Source: an uncultured Pseudomonadota bacterium (GTDB lineage Bacteria > Pseudomonadota > Gammaproteobacteria > Burkholderiales > Methylophilaceae). From it: a DNA stretch of 7,750 nucleotides. The notes beneath the pieces are model-generated. The model was not told the origin of the DNA, ran no database searches, and saw nothing but the letters and a program-made list of their open reading frames with translations. Shown here one piece after another: positions 1-7,750 of this stretch; positions within the stretch are counted from its first letter, which is position 1, and every line of letters begins with the position of its first letter. The DNA lies in NCBI GenBank assembly GCA_903854305.1, contig CAINWC010000295.1, positions 1 to 7,750 on the forward strand. The letters are read 5' to 3'. Both the position numbers and the translations under genes were made by a program.

Positions 1-930
1 AACGTCCACTTTAAACTCAGTAATCGCTGATCCGCCTGCTGGTATCAACGTAGTTTGCACGTTATGATTTTCTAACTTGCCACCTTCAACGTAAACTTTA
101 TCAAAAATCTCACCAATCACGTGGAATGAAGACACCATATTCGGGCCGCCATTACCCACAAACAAGCGGACAGTTTCACCCACTTTAGCAGTAATTGCTT
201 TTTCACCATTCATTGCGCCTACAGAGCCATTAAATACTACGTAATCTGGCTGCTCTTTAATGGCTTTTTCCATATCAAATGGTTGTAATCCTGATTCACC
301 ATATTTGCCTTTGGTATAAAAATCACCTTGCATCACATAATACTCACGGTCAACTTTAGATAGCCCTGCTTTAGGTTCTACCAAAATCAAGCCATACATA
401 CCGTTGCCGATGTGCATGCCCACTGGCGCTGTAGCACAGTGATACACATACAAACCTGGATTAAGTGTTTTAAAGCTGAATGTTGAGGTATGACCAGGTG
501 CCGTGAATGAAGATGCAGCGCCGCCACCAGCGCCAGTTACTGCATGTAAATCGATATTATGTGGCATTTTTGAATCAGGGCTATTGGATAAGTTGAACTC
601 AACTTCATCGCCCTCACGAACGCGCATAAACATACCTGGCACTTGTCCGCCAAACGTCCAAAACATATAGTCCACGCCATCGGCCATGCGCATGACTTTT
701 TCTTGAGTTTCCAAGTTAATGATCACTTTTGCAGGGTAATTACGGGTAATCGGTGGCGGCACATTAGGTGCGTGCGTTAGAACCGCTTGGATAACGGGCA
801 GTTGACTGACCGCGCTGGTTTCTTTTTTGGTATTGGCTGATGTTGATTGCTCTGTGATCTGAGCACATGAAACAAGTGCCAATGCAGCACTCACCATCGT
901 CACTAATACTTTAGTTTTGAAATTAAACAT
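1..930 (-). CDS. nirK: Copper-containing nitrite reductase NirK, AniA-like lipoprotein (C-terminus cut by window edge)
   Basis: Reduces nitrite to nitric oxide in the periplasm or at the outer membrane. The visible 310 residues start at an ATG (928-930) preceded by a GGGGG ribosome-binding stretch. Residues 1-22 form a lipoprotein signal peptide ending in the lipobox L-V-S-C22 with Ala at +2, which suggests an outer-membrane-anchored protein as in Neisseria AniA. A short Ser/Thr/Lys-rich linker follows, then the first cupredoxin domain. The copper ligands can be read directly: type 1 His124, Cys165, His173 and Met178; type 2 His129 and His164. Asp127 is the catalytic aspartate in the MPHNIDLHA motif, and His270 in SSFHVIGE matches the catalytic histidine. 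The third type 2 histidine and roughly the last 70-100 residues lie beyond the left edge, so a C-terminal cytochrome or cupredoxin extension can be neither excluded nor shown. The gene is downstream of norD on the same strand with its own promoter. Confidence 0.96.
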   Translation of the reverse strand, partial: MFNFKTKVLVTMVSAALALVSCAQITEQSTSANTKKETSAVSQLPVIQAVLTHAPNVPPPITRNYPAKVIINLETQEKVMRMADGVDYMFWTFGGQVPGMFMRVREGDEVEFNLSNSPDSKMPHNIDLHAVTGAGGGAASSFTAPGHTSTFSFKTLNPGLYVYHCATAPVGMHIGNGMYGLILVEPKAGLSKVDREYYVMQGDFYTKGKYGESGLQPFDMEKAIKEQPDYVVFNGSVGAMNGEKAITAKVGETVRLFVGNGGPNMVSSFHVIGEIFDKVYVEGGKLENHNVQTTLIPAGGSAITEFKVDV

Positions 931-975
931 AATTACCCCCAATTCACGATAGATATGACATTTTTCTAATTGCCT

Positions 976-990
976 GCGACAATGTGTCGC
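976..990 (-). repeat. Short palindrome in the nirK leader
   Basis: GCGAC-N5-GTCGC is a perfect 5-bp inverted repeat between the predicted nirK transcription start (about 995) and the start codon. Outer arms TGCCT (971-975) and AGGCA (998-1002) could extend it, but the distal arm would lie upstream of the predicted start. No T-run follows on the minus strand, so it does not look like a norD terminator. It could be a leader hairpin or a repressor operator just downstream of the start site; the sequence does not decide. Confidence 0.45.
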
Positions 991-1001
991 ACCTTGAAGG
1001 C

Positions 1002-1043
1002 AGAATAACGACTATACATTTAGATTAACTTGACTAGCATCAA
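1002..1043 (-). promoter_or_regulatory. nirK promoter with FNR/DNR-type box
   Basis: The plus strand at 1030-1043 reads TTGAC-TAGC-ATCAA, nine of ten matches to the FNR/DNR consensus TTGAT-N4-ATCAA. Taking its centre (1036.5) as position -41.5 for minus-strand transcription puts +1 near 995. The -10 hexamer then falls at 1007-1002, which reads TATTCT. This is class II activator geometry, with no -35 element needed. The box lies between norD and nirK, so nirK can be transcribed independently of the nor unit. No convincing terminator separates norD from it, so readthrough is also possible. Confidence 0.8.
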
Positions 1044-1073
1044 GAACCTGAAAATTAAATCAGAAACGTTTTT

Positions 1074-2912
1074 CTAGTGTGTCATTTGCGCATAAAGCAA
1101 CGGTAGTTCTTTAGGCAAGTCTTCAGGTTTTCGTATCACAGCAAAACCGCCCGCGCCAAACAAGTGCGGCAGATATTCATTGGCTTCACTGTCGATTGTG
1201 ACGCAGAACGGTCTTAACCCTTGTTGGCGTGCTTCATGTAGCGCCATACGCGTATCTTCGATGCCGTAGCGCCCTTCGTAACGATCCAGATCATTAGGTT
1301 TTCCATCGGTAAGTAGTAACAACAGGCGCTGACGTTGCGGCTGCGCAGCAAGTAAAGTAGTGGCATGGCGAATGGCAGCACCCATGCGGGTGTAGTAACC
1401 AGGTTTGATGGCCTGAATGCGCCCACGCACATTGCTGTCATAGCGCTCGTTAAAACTTTTAAGATGGTTAAAGCGTACATTGCCGCGTTTTAACGAAGAA
1501 AATCCATACATGGCAAAATGGTCGCCAGTGGCAGAAAGCGCTTCTGAAAACAAAAATAAACTATCCCGTATCACATCAATCACACGGGCATTGTCAGAAG
1601 CGTAAGCATCGGTGGAAAGTGATAAATCCGCCAGTAACAGGCAGGCTAAATCACGCTGTTGATTAACCTGCGCGCGATACACACCGCGGTTGTCAGGGTG
1701 AGTGCCACTGAGCAAATCTGCTTCTTGTCGCACCCATGCGTCTAGGTCGATCTCTTCACCTTCTTGCTGGCCTCTTAACCAAGTTCTAGTCGGTGCAAGC
1801 GCTTGAAACTGGCTGCGCAGGCGCTTGGCGGTGCGGCGCAATTTCGCGGGCAGTTCGGTAGCTTTTGTGTGTTGTGACACCATTTCCTGCAGACGGCAGT
1901 AATCGGGCTGCAATATCTGCTTTTTGTAATCCCACTCTGGCAACGAGATTCCTTCGCCTAGCGGTGCATCATCTTCGCCTGCGGGTGGCAGATCAAGGTC
2001 AAAACGTAACTTGGCTGCGCTGGTTTCACTATCGCGCGCTACCGTCATGTTATCCATGTCTTCAGCGGCTTGCGCGGCGCTTTCAAGATCATCTTCCTCA
2101 TCTTGCGGACGATTGACATTGATATATTCAGTCCATGAAAACAGACTTTCTGCACGAAACATCATCAGAAAGCCGTCTTTACCATCGGGCATATCTGTGC
2201 GTTCAGCCGAATGTTTACGGCGGCTTTTTTCAGTTTGAGTATTGTCGGACGGCTCTCTTTCTGGCGCACCATTATTTGCAACAGCATTGCTAGACATACT
2301 TACCGGCGGGGCAGGGTGAGACCACAGTGGCACGGGATGAAATGGTATTTTTGATGGCGGCAACTCATGCACGCTGCCAGGCAGTTGCAAGGCCAGACGG
2401 ATAGCGCTTTCCTGCGCGGCCTCTGCGGGGGGTAAGCCTGCTGGCGAGGGGCGTAAAGGCAGTAAGGCTTCAACTAATCTATAGTAACGTGACCTTAAAC
2501 CAGGAAAACGTTCAAGTGTGATTTGCGTGGCAGCTTGATTACGCACTATCCAAGGCAAGCTCTCATCAATATCGGCGGCTGAAAGTGCCACCAACCACAG
2601 GTACAAATCACGGTTGAGGCTACGTTCTGAAAACAGGCCAATACTTTCAGGCAGGCGCAGTGTTTCGCCATCGCGCCAAGATAACTCAACGCGCTCACCG
2701 CTGGTCGCAAGGCGTTGCATCCAACGGCGACGCGCACCGTGACGCGTGGCTGGGGCCGCAGATAAATTTAAGCCCGCATCCCCACCTAATGCGCGAAAGA
2801 AAATCGCCGCAGTTTTGCTGATCTCGTCTAGGCTAACGGTGGCTTCCGTATGCTGCTTATCGGCAGCGCGCGTGACCAGTTTATGCCAGAGTTCACCAAC
2901 GTATTCTTCCAT
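1074..2912 (-). CDS. norD: NO reductase activation protein NorD (vWA domain)
   Basis: A 612-residue cytoplasmic protein, the usual size for NorD. Together with the ATPase NorQ it is needed to make active cytochrome c NO reductase, probably during insertion of the non-haem iron FeB. The C-terminal third (about 425-612) is a von Willebrand A domain with a complete metal-ion-dependent adhesion site: D429-L-S431-L-S433, Thr508 in the YYTRMG segment, and Asp536 in LTDGKPND. The N-terminal half is helical without a named catalytic motif. The middle (about 205-320) is low-complexity and acidic, typical of a linker. The ATG at 2910-2912 has only a weak ribosome-binding site. It lies 30 bp after the norQ stop, consistent with co-transcription and possible translational coupling. 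The MoxR-ATPase plus vWA pairing next to norCB fixes the assignment. Confidence 0.95.
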   Translation of the reverse strand: MEEYVGELWHKLVTRAADKQHTEATVSLDEISKTAAIFFRALGGDAGLNLSAAPATRHGARRRWMQRLATSGERVELSWRDGETLRLPESIGLFSERSLNRDLYLWLVALSAADIDESLPWIVRNQAATQITLERFPGLRSRYYRLVEALLPLRPSPAGLPPAEAAQESAIRLALQLPGSVHELPPSKIPFHPVPLWSHPAPPVSMSSNAVANNGAPEREPSDNTQTEKSRRKHSAERTDMPDGKDGFLMMFRAESLFSWTEYINVNRPQDEEDDLESAAQAAEDMDNMTVARDSETSAAKLRFDLDLPPAGEDDAPLGEGISLPEWDYKKQILQPDYCRLQEMVSQHTKATELPAKLRRTAKRLRSQFQALAPTRTWLRGQQEGEEIDLDAWVRQEADLLSGTHPDNRGVYRAQVNQQRDLACLLLADLSLSTDAYASDNARVIDVIRDSLFLFSEALSATGDHFAMYGFSSLKRGNVRFNHLKSFNERYDSNVRGRIQAIKPGYYTRMGAAIRHATTLLAAQPQRQRLLLLLTDGKPNDLDRYEGRYGIEDTRMALHEARQQGLRPFCVTIDSEANEYLPHLFGAGGFAVIRKPEDLPKELPLLYAQMTH

Positions 2913-2942
2913 ATTAATGTTTACTCAACATAAAACTATTCA

Positions 2943-3725
2943 TCATCTGCCAAAAGTCGCATCAATGACTTCACGCAAGGCTACTGCCGTTTCTGGGTCA
3001 TCAGTCAAAGTTTCGACTAAAGCAGCACGGCAAGCCAGCGTCGGGTCGCAGCCATCTTTAATCAAAGTCGCGGCATAGACCAGCAAGCGCGTACTGGCGA
3101 CCTCTTCCAGATCGTGATCGCGTAGCGCTCTGAAAGCATTCGCGATGGAAACCAAGCGCTTGGCGGTCATTTCATCAATGCCAGTCTCACCGATCAGAAT
3201 AGCTTCTTCCTGATGCGGCGGAGGAAAATCAAACGCCAGTGAGATGAATCGCTGTCTTGTGGATGGCTTCATGCCCTTGAGAAAGTTCTGATACCCCGGG
3301 TTGTATGACACCACTAGCATGAAAGAAGGCGGTGCAGCCAGTTGCTCACCTGTGCGGTCTATCGGCAATATGTGGCGGTCATCGGCTAGCGGGTGCAATA
3401 CCACGGTCGTATCTTTGCGCGCTTCTACCACTTCATCCAGATAACAAATGCCCCCTTCGCGCACTGCGCGCGTTAATGGACCATCGCTCCATACGGTTTG
3501 CCCATCAACAATCAAATGGCGACCGACTAAATCGGCAGCAGTCAGGTCATCGTGACAGGCCACGGTATAGAGTGGCAAGTTAAGCTTTGCCGCCATGTGC
3601 GCAACAAAGCGCGTTTTTCCACAGCCCGTTGGCCCTTTGATGAGCAAAGGTAAACGGTTACGCCATGCGCGCTCAAATAACTCGATTTCGCTGCCATGCG
3701 GTTGATAAAAAGGTAAGTTTTCCAT
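2943..3725 (-). CDS. norQ: NO reductase activation ATPase NorQ (MoxR-type AAA+)
   Basis: A 260-residue cytoplasmic AAA+ ATPase of the MoxR/CbbQ/NorQ group. It works with the vWA protein NorD as a chaperone-like machine that activates the NorCB reductase. The Walker A motif is GPTGCGKT (residues 31-38) and Walker B is ICYLDE (93-98). A sensor-1-like Asn is found in VVSYNPGYQ and an arginine-rich segment in KPSTRQRF. The ATG at 3723-3725 has a GGA element a few bases upstream, and the length matches family members. An 82-bp gap separates it from norF upstream; I see no clear promoter or terminator in that gap, so norQ is most likely part of the norEFQD unit. Confidence 0.95.
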   Translation of the reverse strand: MENLPFYQPHGSEIELFERAWRNRLPLLIKGPTGCGKTRFVAHMAAKLNLPLYTVACHDDLTAADLVGRHLIVDGQTVWSDGPLTRAVREGGICYLDEVVEARKDTTVVLHPLADDRHILPIDRTGEQLAAPPSFMLVVSYNPGYQNFLKGMKPSTRQRFISLAFDFPPPHQEEAILIGETGIDEMTAKRLVSIANAFRALRDHDLEEVASTRLLVYAATLIKDGCDPTLACRAALVETLTDDPETAVALREVIDATFGR

Positions 3726-3807
3726 GATGTTTCCAGTATTACTTTTAAATGAATGCTAATGAGTCTAGTGTATTTGGGTCTACTTGGACTTACTTCAGTG
3801 TCTTTTG

Positions 3808-4086
3808 CTAAGCTTGCCCCATTAAATAAGCTATCGCGATTAAGCCACCGACGATGACGAAATAGCCAAACATGATGCCTCGCCAAAGCAGCCTGGTTTG
3901 GCGCAACGCCATTAAGTAATTCGCCACCATCTGGCTTTTTATCATGGCGATAGCCAGCAAGGTTAGCATGGTACTTTTGCCTGATAGGCCAACTTCACCA
4001 ATGCTGAATGTCGCAACAGTGAGCGCAATTAAAATCAACCAAATCACGGTAGAAAACAGATTGGATTGTGGTTTAGCCTTATTCAT
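3808..4086 (-). CDS. norF: NorF, small cytochrome oxidase subunit IV-like membrane protein
   Basis: A small (92 residue) integral membrane protein with three predicted transmembrane segments, roughly residues 10-28, 38-60 and 70-90. Its size and pattern match the prokaryotic cytochrome c oxidase subunit IV / NorF group. NorF is an accessory protein encoded with NO reductase; it affects reductase activity or stability but is not catalytic. Two consecutive ATG codons are possible starts (4087-4089 and 4084-4086). The AGGA at 4092-4095 is 2 nt from the first and 5 nt from the second, so the second is preferred. Only 4-7 bp separate it from the norE stop, so the two are tightly coupled. Sequence conservation in this family is low, so the call rests on topology and position. 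Confidence 0.82.
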   Translation of the reverse strand: MNKAKPQSNLFSTVIWLILIALTVATFSIGEVGLSGKSTMLTLLAIAMIKSQMVANYLMALRQTRLLWRGIMFGYFVIVGGLIAIAYLMGQA

Positions 4087-4093
4087 CATAATC

Positions 4094-4735
4094 CTAGCGA
4101 ATGATGTAAATCAGCGGGAATAGAATGATCCACAAAAAATCGACCATGTGCCAAAATGAAGCGCCAGTTTCTACGCCCGTATGATTTTGTGCGCTATAAC
4201 CGCCACGCCGCGCTTTAACGATAATGCTAGCAAGTATCACCATGCCCATCAGCACATGCATCAAATGGAAAAAAGTGAGCGATAAGTAAAACATGTAAAA
4301 AGCGTTGCTGCTCATCGTAATACCCGCAGCGAACTTCGCATGAAACTCGACAATTTTGATGCTAATAAACACACCGCCAAGCAATAGTGCGCCCGTTAGC
4401 CAGTGTGCACATTGGCTGGATAAGCCGCGCTTAATGGCATCAACGCCGCGCACCACGAAGTAGCTGCTAGTAATGAGCACCAGTGTATTGATGGCGCCAG
4501 AAGTGCGGCTTAAAGTAAGTTGCGATTCATTGAATAGTGCTACGTTGTTCGCGCGAGTAAACGCATAGGCGACAAATAACACACCAAACACCAGCATCTC
4601 TGCAAAGATAAAAATCCAGAGCGCAAAGTCACCGGGCAGGTCTTTTTGATGATTCTTTTGAAAATCTGCCCTTGCTGTTACAGCGATATCGGCGCTGCCT
4701 ATCTTGACACTTTGAGCGTCCAATTTATTTTCCAA
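4094..4735 (-). CDS. norE: NorE, cytochrome c oxidase subunit III-like protein
   Basis: A 213-residue membrane protein of the haem-copper oxidase subunit III superfamily, found in nor clusters as NorE. It has five hydrophobic segments: about 37-58, 82-101, 111-132, 142-171 and 192-212. The signature GDFALWIFIFAEML opens the first helix and FFHLMHVLMGM lies in the fourth; both are typical of CoxIII proteins. It has no redox centre and probably assists assembly or stability of NO reductase. The start is not an ATG. The longest form begins at TTG 4733-4735 without a Shine-Dalgarno sequence. A second TTG at 4721-4723 has TTGGA 7 nt upstream and may be the real start, giving 209 residues. An in-frame stop lies at 4757-4759 and no in-frame ATG is available near the N-terminus. 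It is first in the norEFQD unit, behind its own FNR/DNR box. Confidence 0.9.
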   Translation of the reverse strand: MENKLDAQSVKIGSADIAVTARADFQKNHQKDLPGDFALWIFIFAEMLVFGVLFVAYAFTRANNVALFNESQLTLSRTSGAINTLVLITSSYFVVRGVDAIKRGLSSQCAHWLTGALLLGGVFISIKIVEFHAKFAAGITMSSNAFYMFYLSLTFFHLMHVLMGMVILASIIVKARRGGYSAQNHTGVETGASFWHMVDFLWIILFPLIYIIR

Positions 4736-4774
4736 TGTGTATTTTGTGATGCTGCTTTAACCTTGACCGGCTCA

Positions 4775-4816
4775 ATCATGCGCTATTGCCGCGACTTATT
4801 CATTGATGCACATCAA
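4775..4816 (-). promoter_or_regulatory. norE promoter with perfect FNR/DNR box
   Basis: At 4803-4816 the sequence is TTGAT-GCAC-ATCAA, a full match to the FNR/DNR consensus. With the centre (4809.5) at -41.5 for minus-strand transcription, +1 falls near 4768 and the -10 at 4780-4775 reads CATGAT (4 of 6 to TATAAT). The site lies just past the norB terminator, so the norEFQD genes can be transcribed as a separate, co-regulated unit with a leader of about 33 nt. Confidence 0.85.
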
Positions 4817-4831
4817 GCCTTAAAAATAATA

Positions 4832-4859
4832 AAAAGAGGGGCTAGAAAGCCCCTCTTTT
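4832..4859 (-). terminator. Intrinsic terminator after norB
   Basis: A perfect 12-bp inverted repeat (arms 4832-4843 and 4848-4859, loop of 4) contains a GC-rich AGGGGCT core. On the minus strand the second arm ends in TTTTT and runs into ATTATTTTTA, a strong U tract. It lies 24 bp past the norB stop and ends norCB transcription. On the plus strand no T-run follows, apart from the few T bases inside the arm. Confidence 0.92.
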
Positions 4860-4875
4860 AAACGCATTTGCGTTT
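4860..4875. repeat. Small palindrome between norB stop and terminator
   Basis: AAACGC-ATTT-GCGTTT is a perfect inverted repeat (7-bp arms if the loop is reduced to 2). It sits directly between the norB stop codon (4883-4885) and the larger terminator hairpin, so the norCB mRNA would end in two tandem hairpins. The first may protect the 3' end or assist termination; this is inference. Confidence 0.5.
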
Positions 4876-4882
4876 AACTTAA

Positions 4883-6713
<1,831 letters not shown>

Positions 6714-6758
6714 AACATTGCTCCTCAAAATTAAAGAGTGGATAAAATTTCAACCTGC

Positions 6759-6800
6759 ACAGTAGCAGATAGGCTAGCCAAAATTCTTGACCCGCATCAA
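6759..6800 (-). promoter_or_regulatory. norC promoter with FNR/DNR-type box, shared with divergent regulator
   Basis: At 6787-6800 the sequence is TTGAC-CCGC-ATCAA, one mismatch from consensus and the same half-site variant as at nirK. For minus-strand transcription the centre (6793.5) at -41.5 predicts +1 near 6752, with the -10 at 6764-6759 reading TACTGT. The leader to the norC ATG would be about 39 nt. On the plus strand the same box lies about 70 bp ahead of the regulator's start codon, close to where its own promoter should be (possible -10 TAAATT at 6816-6821). The regulator may therefore repress or tune itself. Confidence 0.8.
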
Positions 6801-6814
6801 GTTTTGAAACTTGA
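6797..6814. repeat. 18-bp palindrome overlapping the FNR/DNR box
   Basis: TCAAGTTTTGAAACTTGA has perfect 8-bp arms (6797-6804 and 6807-6814) around a 2-bp centre. It shares four bases with the right half of the FNR/DNR box and abuts a possible -10 of the regulator gene. The tiny centre argues for a dimeric-protein operator rather than an RNA hairpin. The protein that would bind is not identifiable from sequence. Confidence 0.55.
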
Positions 6815-6862
6815 GTAAATTAGTACACAATGCCGTTTTATAACGAATACAACGGAGTTGTG

Positions 6863-7537
6863 ATGGATAAGGCGTTTATTGCTAATCGGCTGTCTGAGTT
6901 TTACATGTTCTCAGAACTCCAGCCCGCCCAAATTGACCAGCTAGTGATGGGCACAAGGCTATTAGATGCGCCGCGCGGCACCATGTTATTTAACCGAGGC
7001 GATAGAGCGCACGGCTTTTATCTGCTGCTTGAAGGTCAAGTAAAGTTAGGCGTAATCTCACCACAAGGCGATGAAAAAGTGATTGGCCTCATTCAGCCCG
7101 GTCAAAGTTTTGGCGAAGCGGTGCTGTTTTTAGAGCGCTCATTTCCAATATACGCACAGGCAACGTTGGATTCGAAAGTGTTATTGATCACCAGAGATGC
7201 TATTTTCGACATCCTTGATAATGATGTCACGGTTGTTCGCCGCATGCTGGCAGGTATCTCCGCACGTAACCGCCAATTGGTAAGTGACATTGAATCAATA
7301 TCACTGCAAAACAGTACACAACGCTTGATTGGATATCTGCTGCAAATCAGCACAGATTCGCCTAACCCGGTACGCGTACAACTGCCCGCCAATAAACTGA
7401 CCATTGCCTCCATGCTCAACATTACGCCAGAAACCTTCTCGCGCGTGATGCTTAGGTTAAACAACGCAGGGCTTATTGAAGTAAACGGTAAAGAGATTGT
7501 GATTACCAATGTGGCTGGATTACGCAATTTCGAGTGA
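6863..7537 (+). CDS. Crp/Fnr-family transcriptional regulator, DNR/NnrR-like
   Basis: A 224-residue cytoplasmic DNA-binding regulator. Residues about 15-130 form a cyclic-nucleotide-binding-type beta barrel (GDRAHGFYLLLEGQVKLG, PGQSFGEAVLF). A long dimer helix follows, then a C-terminal helix-turn-helix (about 172-220). The recognition helix carries E190-T-F-S-R194, the E-xx-SR pattern that reads TTGAT-N4-ATCAA half-sites; three such boxes precede norC, norE and nirK. The protein has no cysteine, so it cannot carry the FNR-type iron-sulfur cluster. That favours the DNR/NnrR type, where NO (through haem in DNR) is the signal. The start is placed at ATG 6863, with GGAG (6854-6857) 5 nt upstream; an ATG at 6830 would add 11 residues but lacks a clear ribosome-binding site. 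The gene is divergent from norC. Effector and exact subfamily are inferred. Confidence 0.9.
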   Translation: MDKAFIANRLSEFYMFSELQPAQIDQLVMGTRLLDAPRGTMLFNRGDRAHGFYLLLEGQVKLGVISPQGDEKVIGLIQPGQSFGEAVLFLERSFPIYAQATLDSKVLLITRDAIFDILDNDVTVVRRMLAGISARNRQLVSDIESISLQNSTQRLIGYLLQISTDSPNPVRVQLPANKLTIASMLNITPETFSRVMLRLNNAGLIEVNGKEIVITNVAGLRNFE

Positions 7538-7750
7538 AATGGATAGATTAGTGACTAACATATCATTCATGCCGTCGCGGTTGAGGGCTAGATAAATGAC
7601 ATCGAATTCAATGCAAGTTTATTAACCAGCAACGATCCTACATCGCCTAAGTTTAGATATAACAGCTTAGTAGCGTAAGTTTGCAAATGTAACCATACTG
7701 TAACAGTATTAACTTTAGCTAATTTTAGCTTGACCAAAGCTGAGAGGTCT
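7538..7750. other. Non-coding stretch at right edge with several short palindromes
   Basis: No convincing gene is seen here; the longest start-to-stop frames noticed are only about 20 codons. No clear intrinsic terminator follows the regulator. The stretch is AT-rich and contains small inverted repeats, including CTAAG/CTTAG (7647-7651, 7666-7670), AGCTAA-TT-TTAGCT (7717-7730) and AGCTT/AAGCT (7727-7731, 7737-7741). TTTAGCT is repeated at 10-bp spacing (7714-7720 and 7724-7730). It may be the upstream control region of a gene beyond the window. Confidence 0.5.
7695..7709. repeat. Operator-like palindrome
   Basis: ATACTGT-A-ACAGTAT has perfect 7-bp arms around one base. The single-base centre excludes a stable hairpin, so a dimeric repressor or activator site is more likely. 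It lies about 160 bp after the regulator stop and probably belongs to a gene beyond the right edge. Confidence 0.4.

Noticed and set aside
1062..1075. AGAAA/TTTCT inverted repeat at the norD stop as a terminator
   Set aside because: The 5-bp AT-rich stem is too weak and overlaps the stop codon; it is not convincing as an intrinsic terminator.
2912..2943. MoxR-type ATPase next to a vWA-domain protein as a possible novel ATPase-vWA (defence or stress) system
   Set aside because: The pair sits with norC, norB, norE and norF, and lengths and motifs match NorQ and NorD, so the known NO reductase activation role explains it.
1865..3078. Plus-strand open frames opposite norD and norQ (for example 2746-3078)
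   Set aside because: They lie antisense to well-supported genes, show no recognisable domains, and have unlikely composition; they are shadows of the minus-strand coding pattern.
3726..3807. Possible internal promoter or terminator between norF and norQ
   Set aside because: No FNR/DNR box, no good hairpin with a T-run and no well-spaced -35/-10 pair could be found in the 82-bp gap.
7102..7527. Minus-strand 141-codon frame opposite the Crp/Fnr regulator
   Set aside because: The plus-strand frame encodes a complete Crp/Fnr protein with a good ribosome-binding site; the antisense frame has no recognisable features.
7730..7743. Possible fourth FNR/DNR half-site TTGAC near the right edge
   Set aside because: Only the left half-site is present; at the ATCAA position the sequence is AGCTG, so it does not form a box.

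Overview
This window is a compact denitrification locus: dissimilatory nitrite reduction to NO, and NO reduction to N2O. Moderate base composition, the norCB / norEFQD / nirK arrangement and an AniA-type lipoprotein NirK suggest a betaproteobacterium. A methylotroph of the Methylophilaceae type is a reasonable guess, but this is inference only because no phylogenetic marker gene is present.

Layout: all enzyme genes lie on the minus strand and are read from right to left. norC (6288-6713) and norB (4883-6259) encode the two subunits of cytochrome c-dependent NO reductase, followed by a strong intrinsic terminator (4832-4859). A second unit, norE-norF-norQ-norD (4735 down to 1074), encodes a CoxIII-like and a small CoxIV-like membrane protein plus the MoxR-type AAA+ ATPase and vWA protein that activate the reductase. 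Next comes nirK (930 down to 1), the copper nitrite reductase, cut by the left window edge before its last copper ligand. On the plus strand, divergent from norC, lies a Crp/Fnr-family regulator (6863-7537) without any cysteine, best read as a DNR/NnrR-like NO-responsive activator. The last ~210 bases hold no recognisable gene, only short palindromes.

Regulation: three FNR/DNR-type boxes (TTGAY-N4-ATCAA) sit upstream of norC, norE and nirK. In each case a plausible -10 hexamer falls exactly where a class II (-41.5) activator site would place it. The simplest model is that the divergent regulator senses NO, or the low-oxygen/NO state, and switches on nirK, norCB and norEFQD together, so NO production and NO removal stay matched. 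The norC box lies in the shared intergenic region, so the regulator probably also controls itself. A separate 18-bp palindrome overlaps that box and may be a second operator.

No novel defence, mobile or biosynthetic system was seen. The interest lies in the regulatory architecture, the lipoprotein form of NirK and a few non-coding palindromes.
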